Assembly (NCBI GenBank): GCA_023382535.1
Contig: JAHDWA010000010.1
Location: 124,001-188,000 of the forward strand
Reading direction: 5' to 3'
Source of the DNA: Anaerolineae bacterium
GTDB lineage: Bacteria > Chloroflexota > Anaerolineae > 4572-78 > J111
Length of the DNA stretch: 64,000 nucleotides
In this document: piece after piece, positions 53,546-60,627 of the stretch
Layout: each line of letters begins with the position of its first letter
Numbering within the stretch: position 1 is the first letter of the stretch
Notes under the pieces: generated by a model
Databases searched by the model: none
Told to the model about the DNA's origin: nothing
Seen by the model: the letters and a program-made list of their open reading frames with translations, nothing else
Position numbers and translations under genes: made by a program

Positions 53546-54544
53546 TTTCGCAACCCGGCCGATACTGCCCAGCCGGAAGCGGTCCAGCCCCACCGCCAGC
53601 AGCAGCACGAGCCCCTGCGATATTTGCTGGTAGTAGGAAGAGATACTGAGCAGAGTCATGCCGTTGTTGAGCGTCCCTAAAATGAGCACGCCGACCAGAG
53701 TACCCAGGAGATGGCCCTTGCCGCCGGCCAGACTGGTGCCGCCCAGCACTACCGCCGCAATGACGCTTAACTCCACCCCAAAGGCGGCCTGCGGTGCACC
53801 GGCGGCCAGTTGCGAGGTCAGAAAAACGCCCGCGACCCCTGCGCTGAGGCCCGATAACGTGTAGGCAATCAGTTGGTAGCGTTTGACCGGCAGCGCCGCC
53901 AGGTGGCTGGCCTCGGCGTTGCCGCCGATGGCGTACATGGCTCGCCCGTAGGTGGTGTAGCGCATCACAATAAACGCGCCGATGAACAGAATGGCGAACG
54001 CCACCACCGGCACCGGCACGCCGCCAATTCTATCCCGCCCCAGCCAGCCGAAGGCTTCATCTAAGGCCGGTTCGCTCAGCCCGCCCGAAAAGACAAAGGC
54101 CAGGCCGCGCACCACCGAGAGCATGCCCAGGGTGGTGATGAGCGGATTAATCCCGATGCGGGTCACAATCAGGCCGTTGAGTAATCCCACGACCAAGCCG
54201 GTGGCTAACCCTGCTACTACAGCTCCCCAAATGCCCAGCGCATACTGGCTGTGCGAGATGACCACACCCACCAGGGCCACCGTCGAGCCAACCGACAAAT
54301 CCAGGCCGCCGCCAACCATTAACATGGTTGTAAAGATAGCAATCATACCGATGGTCGAACTGGCCAGCAGCAGGTTGAGAAAGTTACGGGTACTCAGGAA
54401 AAAAGGCGACAGCACCGACATCACCACCACGATGATGAGGTACATCGCCACCAGCCCAAACCCCTCCTGGAGAGCGGGGTTTTGGAGTATTTTCTGTAAT
54501 CCATCCGGCTTTGAAACGGGCAGCGTTTCGGTTCGGTTGCTCAT
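53513..54544 (-). CDS. Sugar ABC transporter permease (RbsC family), copy 2
   Basis: A 343-residue inner-membrane permease of the ribose/rhamnose type with about eight to ten hydrophobic helices. GGGLDLSVGSTVALVGVVISH near residue 78 and LLNGLIVTRIGINPLITTLGMLSVVRGLAFV near residue 120 are family signatures. The ATG overlaps the ATPase stop codon (ATGA). Two different permeases flanking one ATPase, as here, match RhaP/RhaQ-type rhamnose importers. The last few codons (ESSGQ) lie within heptad repeats. Confidence 0.93.
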   Translation of the reverse strand: MSNRTETLPVSKPDGLQKILQNPALQEGFGLVAMYLIIVVVMSVLSPFFLSTRNFLNLLLASSTIGMIAIFTTMLMVGGGLDLSVGSTVALVGVVISHSQYALGIWGAVVAGLATGLVVGLLNGLIVTRIGINPLITTLGMLSVVRGLAFVFSGGLSEPALDEAFGWLGRDRIGGVPVPVVAFAILFIGAFIVMRYTTYGRAMYAIGGNAEASHLAALPVKRYQLIAYTLSGLSAGVAGVFLTSQLAAGAPQAAFGVELSVIAAVVLGGTSLAGGKGHLLGTLVGVLILGTLNNGMTLLSISSYYQQISQGLVLLLAVGLDRFRLGSIGRVAKSKQEAESSGQ

Positions 54545-56070
54545 AGCGTGCCTCCGGCCGCGGCATGGAGGATGATTTCTTCTGTCGCTTCGCGCTGGCT
54601 AAATTCGCCGGTCAGTTGGCCCTTATACATGGTCAAAATGCGGTGACTCACCGACAAGACTTCCTGGATGTCGGACGAAACCATCAGGATAGCCAGCCCT
54701 TGTCCGGCCAGCGCCTCCAACTGGTCATAAATATCGGAGCGCGCCCCCACATCCACCCCCCAGGTTGGCTCGTTCAGCAGCAGCACCTTGACCTTCGCCT
54801 CCAGCCAGCGGCCCAGCACTACCTTTTGCTGGTTGCCGCCGCTCAAAAAGCGGGTTTCCACCTCCATCCCCCCGGCCATGCGAATGCCCAGGCGGTCAAT
54901 CCAGTTTTGGGCATGGCGGCGCTCCAGACTTTGTTGGAAGAAGCTAAAGCGGGACAGGGGGGACCAGTTCGAAAGGGTCAGATTTTGGCGTACGTTCATG
55001 CCCAGCACCAGGCCGTTCACCTTGCGGTCGGTCGGGACAAAGCCGATGCCGGCCTGCCGGGCGTCGCGTGGGGAAGTAATGGTAACGGGCTGGCCGCTGA
55101 CCAAAATCACGCCGCTGTCGGCCGGTTCTGCCCCAAAGATAGAGCGGGTCAGGGTGGCGTGTCCGGCTCCCAGCAAGCCAAAAATGCCCACGATTTCACC
55201 GGTGCGGATGCTTAAATTAATATCGTGATAGGCTCCGGCTTTGGTCAAGCCCGTCACTGCTAAAACCGCCTGCCCCTCCTGGCGCTCGACTTGGGCTTCG
55301 GCGCGAATTCCGGCCCGCGACTCAACCACCTCGCGGCCCACCATCATCCGCACCAGGTCACGATGAGTCACCTCGGCAATCGGGCGGGTGCCGACGTGCA
55401 GGCCGTCGCGCAAAACCGTTACCCGGTCGGCGATTTGAAAAATCTCATCCAGCCGGTGGGAGATGTAGATAATCGCTACCCCTTGCTTTTGCAGGGATTT
55501 GATGATGCTGAACAGCAGTTTAACTTCGTGGGGGGTTAGCGCGGCAGTCGGCTCGTCCATCACAATGATTTTGGCCTGGGCTGACAGCGCCTTGACAATC
55601 TCCACAATCTCCCGGTCCACCACGCTCAGGCTGCGCATCAGGGCATTCGGGTCAATTTCGATGTCGAGCATACCCAGATATTGGTGGGCCAATTCCTGGG
55701 CTTTGTTCCAGTCAACCAGATATTTGCCCAGAACACCGCTTTGGCGCGGCAGATGCCCCAGCAGCAGATTCTCCATCACCGACAGCTCCGGCGCGTAGTG
55801 CAGTTCCTGGTAAATCATGCGAATCCCCAGCGCTTCGGCGTCGCTGGGTTCGTGAAGCTGCACCAATTGATCGTTCAGGTAGATTGAACCGCTGTCTTTT
55901 TGGTAATCGCCGTTGAGAATTTTGATGAGGGTAGACTTGCCCGCCCCGTTCTCGCCGACCAGGGCCAGCACTTCGCCGGCAAACAGGTCAACCGAAACCT
56001 TGTCCAGCACTTTCACCCCGTAAAAGCTCTTGGTGATGTTTTCCATTCTCAGGAAGGGCTGCCTGTCCAT
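54541..56070 (-). CDS. Sugar ABC transporter ATP-binding protein (RbsA/MglA/RhaT family)
   Basis: A 509-residue protein with two fused nucleotide-binding domains. The first has Walker A ALVGENGAGKSTLIKILNG (about residue 35) and IIVMDEPTAALTPHEV. The second, degenerate at its Walker A (GIFGLLGAGHATLTR), carries LSGGNQQKVVLGRWLEAKVKVLLLNEPTWGVDVGARSDIY near residue 405. Such proteins energise import of pentoses or deoxyhexoses. The ATG at 56070 overlaps the upstream permease stop by one base (TGATG). Usually one ATPase chain works with two permease subunits, matching the neighbours. Confidence 0.95.
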   Translation of the reverse strand: MDRQPFLRMENITKSFYGVKVLDKVSVDLFAGEVLALVGENGAGKSTLIKILNGDYQKDSGSIYLNDQLVQLHEPSDAEALGIRMIYQELHYAPELSVMENLLLGHLPRQSGVLGKYLVDWNKAQELAHQYLGMLDIEIDPNALMRSLSVVDREIVEIVKALSAQAKIIVMDEPTAALTPHEVKLLFSIIKSLQKQGVAIIYISHRLDEIFQIADRVTVLRDGLHVGTRPIAEVTHRDLVRMMVGREVVESRAGIRAEAQVERQEGQAVLAVTGLTKAGAYHDINLSIRTGEIVGIFGLLGAGHATLTRSIFGAEPADSGVILVSGQPVTITSPRDARQAGIGFVPTDRKVNGLVLGMNVRQNLTLSNWSPLSRFSFFQQSLERRHAQNWIDRLGIRMAGGMEVETRFLSGGNQQKVVLGRWLEAKVKVLLLNEPTWGVDVGARSDIYDQLEALAGQGLAILMVSSDIQEVLSVSHRILTMYKGQLTGEFSQREATEEIILHAAAGGTL

Positions 56071-57059
56071 CAAGACCTCCTCAGGCGCAGGCGCAGTTGG
56101 TCAAACCCAACCGCCAGCAGCAGCACCAGGCCGCGCGCCACTTCCTGGTAATAGGAGGATACGTTGGTCAGGATGAGGCCGTTGTCCAACGTTCGCAGGA
56201 TAAAGACGCCAATCAGCGTACCGATGAGACTCCCTTTGCCGCCGGCCAGGCTGGTTCCGCCCAAAATCACGGCGGCGATGACCGTAAATTCCAGGCCCGT
56301 CGCCGCCTGGGGTGTCCCCGCCGCCAGTTGCGAGGCCAGGACCATCCCACCCAGCGCCGCCAGAAAGCCGCACAGGGTGAACACAATCAATTGATAGCGG
56401 TTGACCGGAATCCCGGCCAAGCGGCTGGCCGCGGGATTACCGCCGATGGCGTACAGGTCACGGCCAAACGGGGTTTTAGCCAGCACAAAAATGAAGACGG
56501 CGTATAAAACCAGCATCAAAATCAGCGAAAAAGGTACGCCGCCCAGATCGCCGCGTCCCAGAAATTGGAACTGGGGTTGGCTGAGCTGGTTCATCTGGCC
56601 ACCGGTGAGTACAAAGGCCAGGCCGCGAATAATCGAGAACATGCCCAGGGTGGTGATGAGCGGGTTAATTTTTAGCCGGGTCACCACCAGGCCGTTCAAG
56701 GCGCCGACCACCGCGCCGCTCAAGAGGCCGATGGCTACACAGGCCCAGATCGGTAAAATCTGGTTGTCCCACAAGAGACTGGTCACTACTCCGGCCAGAG
56801 CTGCCACCGAGCCGACAGAAATATCCACCCCCCCGGCAATTAAGAGGATGGTTTCGCCTATAGCCACAATTCCAACCACCGCCAGGGTCTGCCCGATGTT
56901 GACAAAGTTTTGCACGCTCAGAAAGTGGGGGGTTAGCAGGGCAAAAATCAGGCACATCACCACAAATACGGTCAGCAGGCTCAGGCCGGTATTCAAACGG
57001 AGCCGGGAAAACACCGTCGAGGCAGGCCCGGAGACGGCTGATGGGGTTGACTGAGCCAT
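56070..57059 (-). CDS. Sugar ABC transporter permease (RbsC family), copy 1
   Basis: A 329-residue permease with the same signatures as copy 2 (GGVDISVGSVAALAGVVTSLL, ALNGLVVTRLKINPLITTLGMFSIIRGLAFVL, LGGTSLAGGKGSLIGTLIGVFILRTLDNGL). TAGGAGAAAGCG precedes the ATG. It is the first permease after the binding-protein gene; a heptad-repeat element occupies the 160-base gap. Copies 1 and 2 are clearly related but distinct, so they would form a heterodimeric channel. Confidence 0.93.
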   Translation of the reverse strand: MAQSTPSAVSGPASTVFSRLRLNTGLSLLTVFVVMCLIFALLTPHFLSVQNFVNIGQTLAVVGIVAIGETILLIAGGVDISVGSVAALAGVVTSLLWDNQILPIWACVAIGLLSGAVVGALNGLVVTRLKINPLITTLGMFSIIRGLAFVLTGGQMNQLSQPQFQFLGRGDLGGVPFSLILMLVLYAVFIFVLAKTPFGRDLYAIGGNPAASRLAGIPVNRYQLIVFTLCGFLAALGGMVLASQLAAGTPQAATGLEFTVIAAVILGGTSLAGGKGSLIGTLIGVFILRTLDNGLILTNVSSYYQEVARGLVLLLAVGFDQLRLRLRRS

Positions 57060-57123
57060 CGCTTTCTCCTAAATAGAGGGTGAAGAGACCCTAATGGCTT
57101 TCATCTTCAAAATCGGCAACGAA

Positions 57124-57182
57124 ATTGGAAGATTGGAAGACTGGATAAAAGGTCCAACCTTCCAACCCTCCAGCCTTCCAAA
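57124..57182. repeat. Heptad-repeat inverted element H
   Basis: attggaa, gattgga, agactgg, then aaaagg, then gtccaac, cttccaa, ccctcca, gccttcc. The ggaag/ttcc arms are complementary and form a stem in the RNA between the binding-protein and permease genes, where such stems often stabilise the upstream message. Confidence 0.7.
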
Positions 57183-57219
57183 CATTTTAACCCGGTAGGG
57201 TCTGAAACATTAAAGCTTG

Positions 57220-58329
57220 TTACTTACAGCCTGTGGCGTCAGAATAGAGTTCACACAGGTTATCTTTGGTAATAAAAACGTGGTCTACGTAAATGGAGGG
57301 GGGCAGGGGTCTGCACTCCAGGGCATCGAGCATGGCCGGAATAATCTTGAAACCGTACTTTTCGGGGAAGTAGCCAGTGGCACCCAAATAGATGCTGCCT
57401 TCCTTCATTATTTCCTCCTGGCCGGAGGGGTCAGCGCCCTGGCCAACGACAATCGCCTGGTCTTTGCGATTGGCCGCTTCGAGTGCGGCGATAGTGCCCA
57501 GGGCCGTGCCGTCGTTGATGGTCATGCCGACGATATGCTCGGCGTCGGGGATTTTGGGCAGAGTGTCGCCCACGACCTTGAAGGCTTCATCCTGGGTGTT
57601 TTTGCTGTCAAGGCGGAAAACCATATCGTCGGGAACTTTGGTTTCGAGGTTATCTTGCAGACCTTCCAGCATCCCTTGCATGCGGGCAGCGGGGATCGGC
57701 CCGGATTGGGGCAGTTCCAGCAGGAGGATGGCGTCAACCTGGCCATCCCAATTCTGCTTGGCATACTCCGCCGCTGCTTCACCGGCCAGACGGCCGGCTT
57801 TGTAGTTGTCGGCTCCAAAGAAGGTGGCGCCGGGCATGGGGATGTCAATGGCAATGACCGGCACGTTGGCGGCGCGGAACTTGTCCATGATCACGTTGCC
57901 AAATTTCTCGTCGGTTTGGAACTCAATCACGCCGTTTACGCCCTGGGTCAGGAAGCTGTCGGCGTTGGCCAGGGCGGTCGCGCCGTCCAGTTTGTTGTCG
58001 GCCAGCACCAGCTCGATGTTACCGGCCTCTTCGGCTGCTGCCTCGATGCCCTCGCGGACCAGCTTGGTAAAGACAATGTCTTCGGTCAGGTTAGCAAAGC
58101 CAATTTTGTAGCTGTCTTTCATGGTGGTGCACTCGGCGGCGGCCTCCGCCGGTTTTTCAACTTCAACCGTGACTACCTTTTCAACCTCAACCGTCTCTTT
58201 GACCACGACAGTTTCAACTTTAGTTATGGTTTCAGGAGTTGGGGCTGCGCCGCAGGCGGCAATAGCCATGAGCGCCAGTGCAACCAGGCTGAACAACAGC
58301 GTAACTTTGATAAGTTTAGAGCGATTCAT
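57220..58329 (-). CDS. Sugar ABC transporter substrate-binding lipoprotein (rhamnose-type)
   Basis: A 369-residue exported binding protein. The N-terminus MNRSKLIKVTLLFSLVALALMAIAAC is a lipoprotein signal with lipobox cysteine near residue 26, followed by a Thr/Glu/Val-rich linker (KVETVVVKETVEVEKVVTVEVEK). The mature domain (about 70-365) is a periplasmic-binding-protein-4 type sugar binder: YKIGFANLTEDIVF, VIEFQTDEKFGNVIMDKFRAANVPVIAIDIPMP, TINDGTALGTIAALEAA, VGQGADPSGQEEI. This domain is strikingly similar to the C-terminal half of the divergent regulator. AGGAGGGG precedes the ATG. Confidence 0.95.
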   Translation of the reverse strand: MNRSKLIKVTLLFSLVALALMAIAACGAAPTPETITKVETVVVKETVEVEKVVTVEVEKPAEAAAECTTMKDSYKIGFANLTEDIVFTKLVREGIEAAAEEAGNIELVLADNKLDGATALANADSFLTQGVNGVIEFQTDEKFGNVIMDKFRAANVPVIAIDIPMPGATFFGADNYKAGRLAGEAAAEYAKQNWDGQVDAILLLELPQSGPIPAARMQGMLEGLQDNLETKVPDDMVFRLDSKNTQDEAFKVVGDTLPKIPDAEHIVGMTINDGTALGTIAALEAANRKDQAIVVGQGADPSGQEEIMKEGSIYLGATGYFPEKYGFKIIPAMLDALECRPLPPSIYVDHVFITKDNLCELYSDATGCK

Positions 58330-58450
58330 GGAGTAAATCCCCTCCTAAATTTAATGGATTCAATAGAATTTTGCCCACGAGCCACTGCTTGGCCCTGGCG
58401 GTTACCAATGCTGCCTAAAAGGATATATTGCTAAATTTCACCTCCTTCGT

Positions 58451-58546
58451 AAATAGTCCTCATCCTCGGCTCTCTCTGTGCACCTCTCAAAAGGAAAGAG
58501 GAGAGAAAACCCAAAGGACCATAGGAGGTTAGCTTGAGGACTATTT
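58451..58546 (-). repeat. Inverted repeat in the transporter leader
   Basis: Arms aaatagtcctca (58451-58462) and tgaggactattt (58535-58546) are exact complements, 72 bases apart, with purine-rich sequence between. They could form a structured leader or a regulatory hairpin. Confidence 0.5.
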
Positions 58547-58786
58547 TCATGAGCGGTGGTATACAGGAGGTAAAGAAGGACTGAAATTTAAGGGGTAAGA
58601 CGTTGCGGGTGACAACAGCCAGGTGTTTAGGGTAAAAAGAGTGCGCCAGACAGGGGGGGTAAACGGCTAAAATGATCGTCTGCAACGCCAGACTTAGCGC
58701 CGATTTGCGACGATTCGATAAGCGGGTTGTAGATGTTGTCTGCACTTTATTCGTCATTGAACTTTGGTGAAAATTATTGATTTTTT

Positions 58787-58797
58787 GTGAAATTTGT
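58787..58797. promoter_or_regulatory. Operator-like half of an inverted pair (left)
   Basis: gtgaaatttgt lies at the predicted start of the transporter operon RNA and is inverted relative to acaaatttcgc at 58889-58899 (10 of 11). Confidence 0.45.
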
Positions 58798-58803
58798 TGG
58801 TCG

Positions 58804-58832
58804 AGTTTAGCACAATTATTGAAACCTGTCAA
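58804..58832 (-). promoter_or_regulatory. Sigma-70-type promoter of the sugar transporter operon
   Basis: On the minus strand, TTGACA (58832-58827), a 17-base spacer, TAAACT (58809-58804); start near 58797, giving a leader of about 470 bases. Confidence 0.6.
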
Positions 58833-58852
58833 ATAAAACGAGAAAGCTTTGA

Positions 58853-58881
58853 TTGACGACTTTCTGGCCTCGTGTTACAAT
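58853..58881 (+). promoter_or_regulatory. Sigma-70-type promoter of the DeoR-SBP regulator
   Basis: TTGACG at 58853-58858, a 17-base spacer, TACAAT at 58876-58881. It is back to back with the transporter promoter; the -35 boxes are 20 bases apart. Confidence 0.65.
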
Positions 58882-58888
58882 GGATTCG

Positions 58889-58899
58889 ACAAATTTCGC
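58889..58899. promoter_or_regulatory. Operator-like half of an inverted pair (right)
   Basis: acaaatttcgc lies at the predicted start of the regulator RNA, inverted relative to the left copy, so a DeoR-type tetramer could bridge both promoters. Confidence 0.45.
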
Positions 58900-58920
58900 T
58901 AAAATCTCCAAAAGTGCCAT

Positions 58921-60606
58921 ATGACCACCTTTGAAAGACGACAACGCATCCTGACCCTGTTGCGCGAGCAATCCAATGCGACGGTAATTGAACTGGCCAA
59001 GCTGCTAAACGTGTCCGAGGGGACTATTCGCAATGATTTGACCGCGCTTGACGAAGCGCAGCAGATTATGCGCGTCCGGGGTGGGGCGGTGGTGCGGGAT
59101 ATTCACCCGGTGCAGATGCCCGCTCTGGCGGCCAAGGCCCGAGTCAATGCGCCGGCCAAGCAGCGGATTGCCCGCTGGGCGGCGGATATGGTGGAAGATG
59201 GTGATGCCATCCTGCTGGATGCCAGCACCACCGTGTTCCATATGGCCGCTTATTTACAGGACCGCCGGAATTTGACGATCATCACCAACGGCCTTGAAGT
59301 CGCCCGGGCGCTGGCCGCCAACCGGGCCAACACGACCATTCTTATCGGCGGGGTCCTGCGCGCCGATGGCACCTCCGTCACCGGGCATCTGGGCGAAAAG
59401 ATGCTGCGGGATCTGCACATCAAAACCGCCTTTGTCTCCTGTTCGGGCTTCACGGTTGAGGTTGGCTTAACCGAGCTTGACTTGCAGGAGGCCCAACTCA
59501 AAAGCCATATGATTCGTTCGGCCAGCCGGGTGATCGCTTTGATTGACTCCAGCAAATTCGGCCGGGCTGCGCTGGTGCCTTTTGCGGCGGTGGAGCAAAT
59601 CTCTCACATTCTAACCGACAGCCAGGTAGACCCGGCGACCCTGGAATGCCTGCGCCAAACCAATATTACTATAACCGTTTGCGGCGAGACCACCGCCTCC
59701 TCTTTCACCCCCCTGGACACCCAACGCACCCACTACCGCGTTGGTTTTGCCAATCTCAGCGAAGAGATTCCCTTTGCCGTGGATGTCCGGCGCGGCCTGG
59801 AGCGGGCCGCCAAAGAGGCCGGCAATATTGATTTGATTGTGGCCGATAACCAGTTGCAGGGTGAGGTTGCCCTGCGTATTGCCGAGCACTTAATTGGCAA
59901 AGGGGTGGACCTGGTTATCGAGTATCAGATTGACGAAAAAGTGGGCAGTCTGATCATGAACAAATTCCAGCAGGCGGGCATCCCCGTCATTGCGGTGGAT
60001 ATTCCCATGCTGGGGGCCAGTTTTTTTGGCGCGGACAACTACCAGTCGGGGCATACGGCGGGAGCAGCCCTGGGGAACTGGATCAAAAAACAGTGGGCCG
60101 GCGCAGTTGATCATCTGATTGTGCTGGAAGAACCGCGCGCCGGCGCTTTGCCCGCAGCCCGGATACATGGGCAAATTGACGGTTTACAATCCGTTATTGG
60201 AGAAATCCCGGCCGAAAAGATCTGCTATCTGGACAGCGGCAACACCACCGAGCTGAGCGAAATGCAGATGGCTCGCGCCTTGGAGGAATATGCCTCCGCT
60301 CATCATCTGGCGGTTATCTCCTTCAACGACGATGCAGCCTTTGGCGCTCTCAGCGCGGCCCGCAAAGCCGGTCGAGAGGCAGACGTAGTTATTATTGGAC
60401 AGGGCGCTGACCGTAAACTGCGTCCGGAGATACGCCGGCCCAACTCGCGCATTATCGGCTCCACCGCCTTTATGCCGGAGAAATACGGCGAGAAGCTGAT
60501 TGATCTAGCCCTCAAAATACTGCAAGGCAAGCCCGTCCCTCCGGCGGTCTACACCGACCATACTTTTATCAACGCCAAGAATATTGACCTTTTTTACCCC
60601 GAATAG
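58921..60606 (+). CDS. DeoR-family regulator fused to a periplasmic-binding-protein-like sugar sensor
   Basis: A 561-residue fusion. Residues 1-55 are a DeoR helix-turn-helix (RRQRILTLLREQSNATVIELAKLLNVSEGTIRNDL), and residues about 75-240 are the DeoR C-terminal sensor domain (AILLDASTTVFHMA, TNGLEVARALAAN, FVSCSGFTVEVGLTE) that normally binds a sugar phosphate. After a short linker, residues about 265-560 form a complete periplasmic-binding-protein domain (YRVGFANLSEEIPFAVDVRRG...VGQ-like IIGQGADRKLRPE) without a signal peptide, closely matching the binding lipoprotein encoded divergently. Typical DeoR proteins are about 250 residues. The regulator may sense both the free sugar and its phosphate. 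No strong ribosome site precedes the ATG. Confidence 0.92.
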   Translation: MTTFERRQRILTLLREQSNATVIELAKLLNVSEGTIRNDLTALDEAQQIMRVRGGAVVRDIHPVQMPALAAKARVNAPAKQRIARWAADMVEDGDAILLDASTTVFHMAAYLQDRRNLTIITNGLEVARALAANRANTTILIGGVLRADGTSVTGHLGEKMLRDLHIKTAFVSCSGFTVEVGLTELDLQEAQLKSHMIRSASRVIALIDSSKFGRAALVPFAAVEQISHILTDSQVDPATLECLRQTNITITVCGETTASSFTPLDTQRTHYRVGFANLSEEIPFAVDVRRGLERAAKEAGNIDLIVADNQLQGEVALRIAEHLIGKGVDLVIEYQIDEKVGSLIMNKFQQAGIPVIAVDIPMLGASFFGADNYQSGHTAGAALGNWIKKQWAGAVDHLIVLEEPRAGALPAARIHGQIDGLQSVIGEIPAEKICYLDSGNTTELSEMQMARALEEYASAHHLAVISFNDDAAFGALSAARKAGREADVVIIGQGADRKLRPEIRRPNSRIIGSTAFMPEKYGEKLIDLALKILQGKPVPPAVYTDHTFINAKNIDLFYPE

Positions 60607-60627
60607 AAATTAGCTTTAGTCCAAAAG

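Larger units (their letters stand above)
58330..58920. other. Divergent control region and long leader
   Basis: About 590 bases between the binding-protein gene and the regulator. It contains two back-to-back promoters, a pair of inverted operator-like sites and, in the leader of the transporter operon, a perfect 12-base inverted repeat at 58451-58462 / 58535-58546. A 133-codon reverse frame at 58431-58832 overlaps the promoters and looks spurious. Confidence 0.6.

Noticed and set aside
58431..58832. 133-codon reverse reading frame in the transporter leader
   Set aside because: Overlaps the promoter and operator sites, shows no ribosome site or protein-like composition.
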